Position numbers and translations under genes: made by a program. Source: Nitrospira sp. UBA6493 (GTDB lineage: Bacteria > Nitrospirota > Nitrospiria > Nitrospirales > Nitrospiraceae). From it: DNA of 64,000 nucleotides. The notes below the pieces were generated by a model. The model did no database searches. It was not told the DNA's origin and worked only from the letters and a program-made list of their open reading frames with translations. The stretch is taken from assembly GCA_002435325.1 (NCBI GenBank), contig DJMJ01000028.1, positions 16,949 to 80,948 of the forward strand. The letters are read 5' to 3'. This document shows positions 54,550-62,611 of this stretch, piece after piece. Numbering within the stretch: position 1 is the stretch's first letter; each line of letters begins with the position of its first letter.

Positions 54550-54569
54550 CGGCTATCAGCTTTCAGCCA
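54550..54569. repeat. heptad repeat YNATCAG/CTTTCAG
   Basis: CTATCAGCTTTCAGCCATCA is a run of three near-identical heptamers (CTATCAG, CTTTCAG, CCATCAG) between gloA and the GNAT gene. It belongs to the same type of repeat as that at 53049-53065 and 53157-53174. Confidence 0.5.
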
Positions 54570-54611
54570 TCAGCCTGAGACTTTCTGAAATTCCAATTCT
54601 GGCAGCTATGT

Positions 54612-55088
54612 TTAATTCCTGCTCCTCGCCGGCCCGGCCGTCTTTCGCAGCAACAGCTCGGCGCTTCCCGGGATTAAAAAGTCCGGCATGGGGCCGACTT
54701 CCTGAAAGCCGTGCTTCTTATAGAAGGCTCTGGCCGGCGCATTGAAGTCGGAGACGCAGGCGAAGAGGTTCTTCGTTCGTTCAAATACGAGGGGCTCGAT
54801 GTGTCCGAGTAAGAGTCCCCCGAGTCCCTGGCCTCTCGCCCATGACGCCACCCCAAGCAGTTCCAGATAATCGCCCAGCAGAAATTTCTCGCGAATCAAC
54901 GCGATGCCGGCCACCTTCCCATCGACCAGGGCGACGAGAGCCTCACGGCCTTGCGGGAGGGGAGAGAAGATCCGGTTCCAATCGGCGCCGGTGTAGCCGA
55001 GTGTCTTCCAGGGATCGGAGTCGGCCAGGAGCTGCACGACTGCGTCACGATCTTCCTGCTGCATCGGTCTGATGGTTGAGAGGCTCAT
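54612..55088 (-). CDS. GNAT-family N-acetyltransferase
   Basis: From the ATG at 55088 the protein is 158 residues. The acetyl-CoA-binding loop is WARGQGLGGLLLGHIE (Q/R-x-x-G-x-G/A pattern), and the motif B segment is NLFACVSDFNAPARAFYKKHGFQEVG, which is diagnostic of GNAT. The substrate is unknown. Its ATG overlaps the deacetylase stop by four bases (ATGA), so both are probably translated together. Confidence 0.88.
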   Translation of the reverse strand: MSLSTIRPMQQEDRDAVVQLLADSDPWKTLGYTGADWNRIFSPLPQGREALVALVDGKVAGIALIREKFLLGDYLELLGVASWARGQGLGGLLLGHIEPLVFERTKNLFACVSDFNAPARAFYKKHGFQEVGPMPDFLIPGSAELLLRKTAGPARSRN

Positions 55089-55786
55089 GGATTCTGTTGT
55101 GTGCAAGCCAGGAGATCACTGACAGTCATGGGTTTCAGGGCTTTGCGTGGGAGCACATCCGCCGTCAACCGCTCGATGACTTCCCTGGTCTGCTTCCCTT
55201 TGCCGTTGGCATGGAGCACGACGATGCTGCCCGGTTTCGCGCGCTTCTCAATGCGGGCGAGAATGTGATCCGCCGACAGGGTCGGATCCGGGTCGCCCGA
55301 TTCGATGTTCCATTGAATGAAGCGCAGGCCGAGTTGTTTCACAACATCCACGGTCGTGTCGTTATATTCGCCATAGGGCGGGCGAAAGAGCGTGGCGTCA
55401 TGGGTATAGCGTTCATGCAGGAACCGGACAGGCCGGCGGATTTCTTCGCGTTGTTCGTCGGCGTTATGCATCGGCAGATGCGCATGGACCTCGCCGTGCG
55501 TGCCGACTTCGAAGTAGTCGATGCCGAGCAGTTGCTCGACCTCGGCATCATGCTTGGTGATCCACTTGCCCGACATGAAAAATGTCGCAGGGATCCGGTG
55601 CTGGACGAGGTAGTCCACCAGGGCTTGATCGAACCCCGGTCCCTTTCTGACGGGGCAGAGATCGAAGGTGAGCGCAATGCCTGGGCAGGACGGAGCGCCT
55701 GACTTGATGACTTGGGCTGATCCAAGTTGGGGCGCGACCAGTCCGATGACGCCGATGCAGAGGAGGACCCATGCCCGAAGTGACAT
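55085..55786 (-). CDS. polysaccharide deacetylase (NodB-like)
   Basis: A 233-residue secreted or periplasmic protein with an N-terminal signal (MSLRAWVLLCIGVIGLVAPQ then LGSAQ). NodB motif 1 is ALTFDLCP rather than the common TFDDGP, so the second Asp of the usual catalytic pair is Leu. Motif 2, GTHGEVHAHL, keeps the two metal-binding His, and motif 3 is RPPYGEYN. C-terminal motif is LHANGKGKQTREVIERL. It probably removes acetyl groups from a cell-wall or extracellular polysaccharide. It precedes and overlaps the GNAT gene. Confidence 0.85.
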   Translation of the reverse strand: MSLRAWVLLCIGVIGLVAPQLGSAQVIKSGAPSCPGIALTFDLCPVRKGPGFDQALVDYLVQHRIPATFFMSGKWITKHDAEVEQLLGIDYFEVGTHGEVHAHLPMHNADEQREEIRRPVRFLHERYTHDATLFRPPYGEYNDTTVDVVKQLGLRFIQWNIESGDPDPTLSADHILARIEKRAKPGSIVVLHANGKGKQTREVIERLTADVLPRKALKPMTVSDLLACTQQNP

Positions 55787-55857
55787 GAAAGCTAGTATAC
55801 CTCAAGCCGGGCGAAGAAGAGTTGACCCGTTGTTTATTCGACTGTTACGGTGGGCCT

Positions 55858-57009
55858 ATGCAATTGCCTTCGTGGGAAATCGGCCGGGCCCTGGGCATTC
55901 CGATTCGCATTCATGCCTCCTGGTTCCTGGTCTTTTTCTTTGTGACCTCCAGCCTCGCGTCCGGGTTTCTGCCGGAGAATCTGCCGGGATTGTCCGAGGA
56001 GCGGTACTGGGCGATGGGGGCCGTCGCGGCGGTGTTGTTGTTCCTGTCCGTGCTCTTGCACGAACTGGGGCATTCCTATGTCGCGCTGCGCTACCGCATT
56101 CCTATCAGCCAGATCACTCTCTTTCTCTTTGGCGGAGTGGCGCATATGCGGGAGGAGCCGCCGCATCCCAAAGCGGAGTTTCTCATCGCCATCGCGGGCC
56201 CAGCCGTGAGCTTTCTCCTGGGCGGGCTCTGCCTCGGAGCCGTCGAGGTGGCGGGAACCGTGGGCGAGGCGGCGGGATGGAAGGGGTTGATGATGCTCGG
56301 GAGCCTGCTGGGCTTCGTCAATGTGCAGCTGGGACTCTTCAACCTGATTCCGGGATTTCCGCTGGACGGCGGACGGGCGTTGCGCGCCGGTCTCTGGGCG
56401 TGGGGAAAGGACTTTTATCGCGCAACGGTCCAAGCCTCGTTTATCGGCCAGGCGTTCGGGGTGTTGTTCGGCTTGGCAGGAGTGATGGTTGTCATTGGGG
56501 CGTTGAGCGGTGATTTGCCTGAGTCGATGGCTTCCAACGGCGGGTGGGTGATTATTCTCGCCACGTTTCTCTTTGCGACCGCCCTGGCGAGCCGGCGTCA
56601 GGCGGTGGTCCGGCAATCGCTGGCCGTCGTGCCGATTCGGGATCTGATGGTGCAGACGGTGGTGTCGATTCCTCCGGATTGTACGATTGCCGACGCCGTC
56701 AATCAGTACTTCGTGCCGCATGGGTATGGCGGATTTCCGGTCGTGGCCGATGGGCAGCTGGTGGGGTTGGTGACGGTGACGGACGTGCAGACGGTGCCTC
56801 AATCCCTTTGGCCCTGGAAGATCGTCCAGCAAGTCATGCGTCCTGCGGAGCCATCGCTCACGATCGAGCCGAACGCGCCAGTGCTGGAGGCAATGCAGCG
56901 GATGACGCAGTCCGGCTGGGATCGCTTGGTTGTCGTACAGAATGGACAGGTGATCGGGCTTGTGACCCACTCCGCGATTTTGCATTATCTGCAACTGCAC
57001 AAAGCCTGA
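55858..57009 (+). CDS. site-2 protease with CBS pair
   Basis: A 383-residue membrane metalloprotease from the ATG at 55858. Zinc motif HELGH is at about residues 68-72 in VLLHELGHSYVALRYRIPIS. The second motif NLIPGFPLDGGRALRAGLW supplies the third ligand (Asp), and GPAVSFLLGG is a typical helix. Six transmembrane segments are followed by two CBS domains (VSIPPDCTIADAVNQYFVPH and LTIEPNAPVLEAMQRMTQSG), which bind adenine nucleotides. This is the SpoIVFB-like subgroup of intramembrane proteases. The frame is open from 55822 but the upstream residues do not fit the family. Confidence 0.92.
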   Translation: MQLPSWEIGRALGIPIRIHASWFLVFFFVTSSLASGFLPENLPGLSEERYWAMGAVAAVLLFLSVLLHELGHSYVALRYRIPISQITLFLFGGVAHMREEPPHPKAEFLIAIAGPAVSFLLGGLCLGAVEVAGTVGEAAGWKGLMMLGSLLGFVNVQLGLFNLIPGFPLDGGRALRAGLWAWGKDFYRATVQASFIGQAFGVLFGLAGVMVVIGALSGDLPESMASNGGWVIILATFLFATALASRRQAVVRQSLAVVPIRDLMVQTVVSIPPDCTIADAVNQYFVPHGYGGFPVVADGQLVGLVTVTDVQTVPQSLWPWKIVQQVMRPAEPSLTIEPNAPVLEAMQRMTQSGWDRLVVVQNGQVIGLVTHSAILHYLQLHKA

Positions 57010-57066
57010 AGCGTTCGTCGTGATGCGTCTTGCGCGAGCGACGAGCTCCGCGTGCTGTTTCACGGC

Positions 57067-57732
57067 TCACTCGGTTTTGGCGACGGAAATGTTCTGCGCG
57101 ATAGCGATGTGGATAATGTGGGCGGCGAGGAGAAAGCCGTAGACGACGCAAAGAAAGTTCAAGGCGACATCGGAGAAGTTTCGCAAGACCAGCGGGAGAC
57201 ACACAATGAAGGTGGAGCTGGCTACCAGCATCGCAAAAGTCAGGTGTCTGCAAAAGTTGTAGGCCGGCTCTCGTTCGACTGGTTTGAGCGCACGGCCATA
57301 CCGTGCCGATCGAGCCAATGCCGCTTCGTACACGGTGTCATCCGAAGGGCCAAAGAGTTTTAGGCGGGCGTATCCGGCGAGGGTAACCAGCCAGGGGGCG
57401 CTCCACAGAATCCAGTTGCTTCGAAAGTCATAGATCTCCTGAGTCAGAAAAACGAGATAGACCGGTATGTACAGTGCTCCAAGTATCATCGGGGACGTGT
57501 GGTTGTCGCGGACGCGTGCTTTGTCTGGTCCACCGTGAATAAGCTCCTGTTCAAAAAGCGGGAACCCGTACTTGACGGCGATTAGCGCGATCGAGACGCT
57601 CACGGTTTTGTCAGGGATGTATCGGAAGAAGTGCTCAAGGATCGTGAGCCCGGTGTTGACAATGGCCGATGCTCCGGATGGGCTCATGAGCGGATGGAGA
57701 TAGCTCTCCATTCCAGTCTGCCACTGTGTCAT
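57067..57732 (-). CDS. membrane protein coupled to ECF-like gene
   Basis: A 221-residue protein with about five transmembrane segments (for example SVSIALIAVKYGFPLFEQEL, MILGALYIPVYLVFLTQEIY, HLTFAMLVASSTFIVCLPLV, and NFLCVVYGFLLAAHIIHIAI). No family is recognised. Its ATG overlaps by one base the TGA of the upstream gene (TGATG), fixing the start; upstream codons to 57939 lie in another gene's sequence. Function is probably joint with that gene. Confidence 0.72.
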   Translation of the reverse strand: MTQWQTGMESYLHPLMSPSGASAIVNTGLTILEHFFRYIPDKTVSVSIALIAVKYGFPLFEQELIHGGPDKARVRDNHTSPMILGALYIPVYLVFLTQEIYDFRSNWILWSAPWLVTLAGYARLKLFGPSDDTVYEAALARSARYGRALKPVEREPAYNFCRHLTFAMLVASSTFIVCLPLVLRNFSDVALNFLCVVYGFLLAAHIIHIAIAQNISVAKTE

Positions 57733-58445
57733 CACCCGTTCGAAAATCCCTCGCACCTCTTGATCAGTACGAGCGGCTGGTGCTGAGCCAGGGTGATGTC
57801 GAGCCCGGCGCCTGGGATACTCGTGGCCGCGGCCCCCACAATGCCGAATGAAGCCAGAAAACGCAGGTGGGCCAGGGAGGAGGTGTGGGCTGTGCGCAGG
57901 TATTTCCGGAAACCGGCTCCCCGTGCCAAGTATCCCCACAGCAACCCGCCGGTCATATTAACCAGGACCCAGGGGAAAATAGTGATCTCGGCTCCGTCTC
58001 CCGGGTAGAACAGCCAATTGACTGCTGAACTCGACAGTAAGGCAGTGATGGCTCCCCACCAAGGGCCGAGAAGAAACGCGGCAAGGGCGGTTCCTGTCAT
58101 GTCGAGGAACAGAATGCTGTGCAGTCTCAGGCTGAGCATTAGCCCAAGATAATTTAACAAGATCCCCGTCGACACGATGATGAGCAGTTTGCGGTACGGC
58201 AAATAGGGCAATGCGGGATGCAGCTTCCAATTGGGCTGTTTGCCCCTTGATGGAGGCGGCAATTCTTCTGGCTCTTCTACGTTCCGTCTGCTGCGAGCCG
58301 ACGGCTCTTTAGCGGATGAGCCTTCCCTCCCTTCCTTGAAACGGTCATGAAACTTGATGAGGTAGTCGAGGATGGTGAAGGCCATGACGATCATGCCTCC
58401 GATGAGGCCCATCATTGTGAGAAGATCGTTGTTGGTCGTCATCAT
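57732..58445 (-). CDS. ECF-transporter S-component-like membrane protein
   Basis: A 237-residue protein. After one N-terminal helix (GLIGGMIVMAFTILDYLIKF) and a charged linker (about 30-75) there are four to five helices. The pattern NYLGLMLSLRLHSILFLDMT then GTALAAFLLGPWWGAITALL resembles the substrate-binding S-components of energy-coupling-factor vitamin transporters. No A/T components are adjacent, and the resemblance is from general pattern only. It is translationally coupled to the downstream membrane protein. Confidence 0.65.
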   Translation of the reverse strand: MMTTNNDLLTMMGLIGGMIVMAFTILDYLIKFHDRFKEGREGSSAKEPSARSRRNVEEPEELPPPSRGKQPNWKLHPALPYLPYRKLLIIVSTGILLNYLGLMLSLRLHSILFLDMTGTALAAFLLGPWWGAITALLSSSAVNWLFYPGDGAEITIFPWVLVNMTGGLLWGYLARGAGFRKYLRTAHTSSLAHLRFLASFGIVGAAATSIPGAGLDITLAQHQPLVLIKRCEGFSNG

Positions 58446-58604
58446 GGGCAGGGGGCTCGTTTCATTGCCTACGTGATATCGGTGACGCGGTTCGGCTGTT
58501 CTGAACGGAACTACCCGTTGGGAGAAAATCCTATCCTAGAAGGTTGCGTCAAGCCAGAAAAAGGCCTGAAGTTGCAGTGAGCGAAAAGTGTGCGCCACAC
58601 ACGG

Positions 58605-59462
58605 CTAGTTGAGGTGGGGGCTAGTCGAAGACGGGGTCCCAGCCTGGGCGCGCTGCTGGAGCTTGTGGGTGACGACGGCGCCGAACAACAGCAGGCCGGC
58701 CGAGTAGTAGACCCACAGGAGCATCAACACGATTTCCAGCAGTGAGCCGTAGAGGCGCACATAGACAGTGGCGTATCCACTGTAGGTGATGAAGAGGAGT
58801 TTGGCCGCGACCCAGAGGAGGCCAAAGGTCAGCCCCCCGATCATGGATTCCCGCCATGCCGGCCGGCGGCGCGGCACATAGCGGTAGAGACCGCTGACCG
58901 TCAAGAAGGCCAATCCGAAGGGGACGGTGTAGGTCAGCAGAAAGTCGTGGGCGGCCAATGCCACGAGATCCAGCCCCCAGAGCTGCGGGACATAGCTGGT
59001 CAAGAAGTTGATGATCTGGGTGGCGACGTAGGAAATGATGAGCAGTAATCCCGTGGCGCCCAAGGAGGCGACGGAAATCGCCGTCGAGATCAACGGGTGG
59101 CGCCGCCAGGTGCTTTCGAAGACGACGTTCAGCGCATAATCCAGTTCATAGAACACGAGCGCGCCGAACCAGGCGAAGGACAGAAAGACAGCCCAGCGCA
59201 CGCTCTCCAGGACGCTGATGCGGTGCAGCTCTTCTGCCAGCCGTTCACCCAGCGAAGGGAGAAATCCCTTGAGGAAGCTGAGGAGAAACTGCGCTCCGAT
59301 CACATCCTGACTGACGAGGAAGCTGATGCCGTAGAGCAGCAGGAAGACGAGCGGAAACAGCGAGAGCAGGGAGAAGAATGCCAGCGAGGCCGCCAGGCTG
59401 GCACAGCCATGCCGTCGAAAGGCTTTGACCACATCGAGGAGGAACCGCAGGGCTGGCAGCAT
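58605..59462 (-). CDS. YihY/BrkB family membrane protein
   Basis: A 285-residue protein with six transmembrane segments. SLAASLAFFSLLSLFPLVFLLLYG, then FAWFGALVFYELDYALNVVFESTWRRHPL, and LFGAVVTHKL match the YihY/BrkB family, once called RNase BN but with no proven nuclease activity. It probably acts as a transporter or envelope protein. It lies alone between the ECF-like pair and nuoN. Confidence 0.9.
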   Translation of the reverse strand: MLPALRFLLDVVKAFRRHGCASLAASLAFFSLLSLFPLVFLLLYGISFLVSQDVIGAQFLLSFLKGFLPSLGERLAEELHRISVLESVRWAVFLSFAWFGALVFYELDYALNVVFESTWRRHPLISTAISVASLGATGLLLIISYVATQIINFLTSYVPQLWGLDLVALAAHDFLLTYTVPFGLAFLTVSGLYRYVPRRRPAWRESMIGGLTFGLLWVAAKLLFITYSGYATVYVRLYGSLLEIVLMLLWVYYSAGLLLFGAVVTHKLQQRAQAGTPSSTSPHLN

Positions 59463-59564
59463 CGTTCGGGACCCTTTAGGGGTGGCTTCGTTCGGTGCAA
59501 GCCGACAGGTGCGAGCCTAGCATGAGCGGGGCGGCGGCGCACCTGTTTCAACAAAGACAAAGCG

Positions 59565-61040
59565 TTACTTCAGGGTCAGCGCGGCCTGGGTGGCCAGGTT
59601 CACAATGGGATTGGGATACAGGCCGAAGAAGAGCACGCCGGCAATGGCGCAGGCCAGGACAATGGATAAAGCCGGCGACGGCACGAAGCGTGGCGACGTG
59701 GCGGTGACCTCACCTGGCTCCCGCATGTACATCACCATGACGAGGCGCAGATAGTAATAGGCGGAAATGGCGGCCAAGACCAAGGCGAGGATCGCCAGCC
59801 AGGACATGCCAGCCTGGACCGCTGCCATGAAGACATAGAATTTGCCGATGAAGCCTGCCGTCGGGGGAATGCCGGCCAGCGAGACCATGAAAATCAGCAT
59901 GAGGAGAGCGGCGATGGGATGCCGTTTCGCGAGGCCGCTGTAGTCTTCGATCTCCTCTCCCTCCTGGCCGCCCTTGCGCAACATGGCGACAATGGCAAAG
60001 GCGCCGAACGTCATGAAGGCGTAGAGGGCGATGTAGAGCATTACGCTGGCAATGGCCGAGGTTGAGTCGGTGGCATCAAGACGCCCGGCCGCCACGATGC
60101 CGATCAAGGCATAGCCGGCGTGGGCGATGCTGGAGTAGGCGAGCATCCGCTTAATGTTCGTTTGGACAAGGGCGACGACATTTCCCAATATCAATGTGCC
60201 GATACAGAGCAGCAGGAAGATCGCGGACCAGTTGGCTTTGACCCCGCCGAGTCCCTCCACAAAGACCCGCAGGAAGGCGCCGAAGCTGGCGGCTTTTGAG
60301 GCGACGGCCATGAAGGCCGTGACGGATGTCGGGGCTCCTTGGTAGACGTCCGGCGTCCACATGTGGAACGGCACCACGGCCAGCTTGAAGCTGAATCCGA
60401 CCGCCAGGAGAATCGTCGCGAACAAGAGCAACGGATCGTTCAAGCTTCGTTCGGCGATGGCGGCGGCAATGGCCGGAAGCTGCGTGCTGCCGGCTGCGCC
60501 GTACAGCAATGAGATGCCGTACAGCAGGATGCCGGAGGAAAACGCGCCGAGCACAAAGTATTTGGCCGAGGCTTCCAGGGAGCGGGGTTCCGCCCGTTTC
60601 AAGCCCGCCATCACATAGAGCGAAAGCGACATGAGCTCGGTGCCGAGATAGATCGTCAGCAGATCGGCGCCGGACACCATCACCATCATGCCGGACAAGG
60701 CCAGCAGAACAAACCCATAGTACTCGCCGAAGTAGATCCGTTCCTCTTTCAGGTAGGGGAAGGACAATAAAATCGTCAGGCCGGTGACGAAGTACAGCAG
60801 CAGTTTCCAAAAGCAGGAATAGGCATCGATCACGACCAATCCGCCGAAGGCCGTGGTCGGATCGCTCATGCGGGCGGCGGTCAGGCCCATGCAGATGGCC
60901 ATGGTGGCTAGACTGAGCCAGGCCAGTCCATCCTTCTTTGACGCAGGGGTGATGGGATCCAGGGCGAGAACGGCGCAAGCCGCGAAGATCACCAGCAGCT
61001 CCGGCAGAATGGCGAACAGATCGTGGGCCGAGATCGTCAT
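59565..61040 (-). CDS. nuoN: NADH-quinone oxidoreductase subunit N
   Basis: A 491-residue antiporter-like subunit of complex I with about 14 transmembrane helices. The proton-channel Lys region is PDVYQGAPTSVTAFMAVASKAASFGAFLR, and the pattern NIKRMLAYSSIAHAGYALIG is the broken helix common to NuoL, M and N. GTELMSLSLYVMAGLKR contains the conserved Glu of helix 5. It pumps protons during quinone reduction, or in reverse. Its ATG overlaps the nuoM stop by four bases. Confidence 0.94.
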   Translation of the reverse strand: MTISAHDLFAILPELLVIFAACAVLALDPITPASKKDGLAWLSLATMAICMGLTAARMSDPTTAFGGLVVIDAYSCFWKLLLYFVTGLTILLSFPYLKEERIYFGEYYGFVLLALSGMMVMVSGADLLTIYLGTELMSLSLYVMAGLKRAEPRSLEASAKYFVLGAFSSGILLYGISLLYGAAGSTQLPAIAAAIAERSLNDPLLLFATILLAVGFSFKLAVVPFHMWTPDVYQGAPTSVTAFMAVASKAASFGAFLRVFVEGLGGVKANWSAIFLLLCIGTLILGNVVALVQTNIKRMLAYSSIAHAGYALIGIVAAGRLDATDSTSAIASVMLYIALYAFMTFGAFAIVAMLRKGGQEGEEIEDYSGLAKRHPIAALLMLIFMVSLAGIPPTAGFIGKFYVFMAAVQAGMSWLAILALVLAAISAYYYLRLVMVMYMREPGEVTATSPRFVPSPALSIVLACAIAGVLFFGLYPNPIVNLATQAALTLK

Positions 61041-62605
61041 GGACGTGCCGCTTCCTCCATCGCCTGAATCATGTGGGCCTTCTGAATGGGATTGCTCAGC
61101 GGAGCGACCCGCCCCGTGGAGGTGGGCGATTCACGCGGCGGAGCGGTGGCACGGGCGACCACCTGTGTTACTGAGGCGTGCATGCGGATGAGAATCGGGT
61201 TGGGAAACAGGCCGATCCAGAACACCAGCACGACCAACGGAATCAAAGTCACCATCTCACGCTGATTCAGATCCTTCAGCTTGGGAAGAAACTTGGCTAA
61301 GGGTTCGCCGAAGGCCACCCGCTGAACCATCCAGAGAATATAGGCGGCCGCCAGAATAATCCCCAGCGACGCAATCGCCGCGGCGAGTTTACTCCACATG
61401 AAGGTTCCGACCAGCACCATAAACTCGCCGACAAAACTGTTCGTGCCGGGAAGCCCGAGCGAGGAGAGGGCGAAGATGACCAGCAATGTGGCATAACGAG
61501 GCATCGGCTTCGTGAGCCCGACGTTGTCGGCAATCTGGCGGCTGTGAGTCCGTTCATAGATGATACCGACGCAGAGGAAGAGGCCGCCGGTCGTAATGCC
61601 GTGGTTGACCATCTGCATCACGGCGCCCTCGATGCCCTGCTGATTGAACATGAACAACCCCAGCGTCACAAACCCCATATGGCTCACGCTGGAATAGGCG
61701 ATGAGCTTCTTGATGTCTGCCTGTGCCAGTGCCATATAGGCACCGTAGATGATGGCCACGATCGAAAGTGTCACGACCATCGGCGTAAAGTCTTTTGACG
61801 CGTCGGGCAGCATCGGCAGGCTGAACCGCAGAAAACCGTAGGTGCCCATTTTGAGGAGGACACTGGCCAGAATCACACTGCCTGCGGTCGGCGCTTCCAC
61901 GTGGGCATCCGGCAACCAGGTATGGAATGGAAACATCGGCACCTTCACCGCGAAGGCGGCGAAGAAGGCCAGGAAGAGCCAGAACTGGAGCCGTGGCGAA
62001 TAGGTTTGCTGGCTCAGCTGGACGATGTCGAAGGTCTGGCCGCCCTGGAAGTAGAGGGCAATGATGGCCACGAGCAACAGCACGCTGCCTGCCAGGGTGT
62101 AGAGGAAGAACTTGATGGCGGCATACAACCGGTTTGGTCCGCCCCAGACGCCGATCAGCAGATACATGGGGATCAGCATCGCTTCCCAGAACACATAGAA
62201 CAGCACGAAATCCAGCGCTGCAAATACGCCGATCATGGCGGCTTCCATGATCAGCAGCATGGCCATGAAGCTGCGAATGCGCGATTCGATCGAGCGCCAG
62301 GAAATCGAGACGCAGAGCGGCATCAACACGGTCGTCATCAGAACGAGCGGTAGGCTGATGCCGTCCAAGCCGAGGTGGTAGTTAATGGGCGGAGAGGTAA
62401 TCCAAACCGCATTCTCGGCGAACTGCATCTGGCTCGACGAGGCGTCGAACAGCCACCAGAGGGGAAGCGACAGAAGCAGATCGGCCAGGGTGACGCCGAG
62501 TGCGACCATACGGACGCTGGTCTCCTTGACGAAGAATAGCGCGGCTGCGCCGGCCAGCGGAAGGAGAATCAAGAATGTCAGCCAGGGAAATCCGCCCGAT
62601 TGCAT
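61037..62605 (-). CDS. nuoM: NADH-quinone oxidoreductase subunit M
   Basis: A 522-residue complex I subunit. The N-terminal GLDGISLPLVLMTTVLMPLC is typical; FVLFYVFWEAMLIPMYLLIGVWGG has the Glu of helix 5. KVPMFPFHTWLPDAHVEAPTAGSVILASVLLKMGTYGFLR is the channel region with its Lys, and DIKKLIAYSSVSHMGFVTLG the discontinuous helix. The C-terminal tail (ATAPPRESPTSTGRVAPLSN) is polar. It lies six bases downstream of nuoL and overlaps nuoN. Confidence 0.95.
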   Translation of the reverse strand: MQSGGFPWLTFLILLPLAGAAALFFVKETSVRMVALGVTLADLLLSLPLWWLFDASSSQMQFAENAVWITSPPINYHLGLDGISLPLVLMTTVLMPLCVSISWRSIESRIRSFMAMLLIMEAAMIGVFAALDFVLFYVFWEAMLIPMYLLIGVWGGPNRLYAAIKFFLYTLAGSVLLLVAIIALYFQGGQTFDIVQLSQQTYSPRLQFWLFLAFFAAFAVKVPMFPFHTWLPDAHVEAPTAGSVILASVLLKMGTYGFLRFSLPMLPDASKDFTPMVVTLSIVAIIYGAYMALAQADIKKLIAYSSVSHMGFVTLGLFMFNQQGIEGAVMQMVNHGITTGGLFLCVGIIYERTHSRQIADNVGLTKPMPRYATLLVIFALSSLGLPGTNSFVGEFMVLVGTFMWSKLAAAIASLGIILAAAYILWMVQRVAFGEPLAKFLPKLKDLNQREMVTLIPLVVLVFWIGLFPNPILIRMHASVTQVVARATAPPRESPTSTGRVAPLSNPIQKAHMIQAMEEAARP

Positions 62606-62611
62606 AGGCCC

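Noticed and set aside
55834..57063. Long open frame of 409 residues on the minus strand
   Set aside because: It is antisense to the site-2 protease, which has all family motifs; the antisense product is His/Arg/Gln-rich with no family resemblance.
57733..57939. N-terminal extension of the membrane protein ending at 57067
   Set aside because: The extension overlaps the ECF-like gene in another frame and is Pro/Arg/Gly-rich; TGATG coupling at 57732 explains the start.
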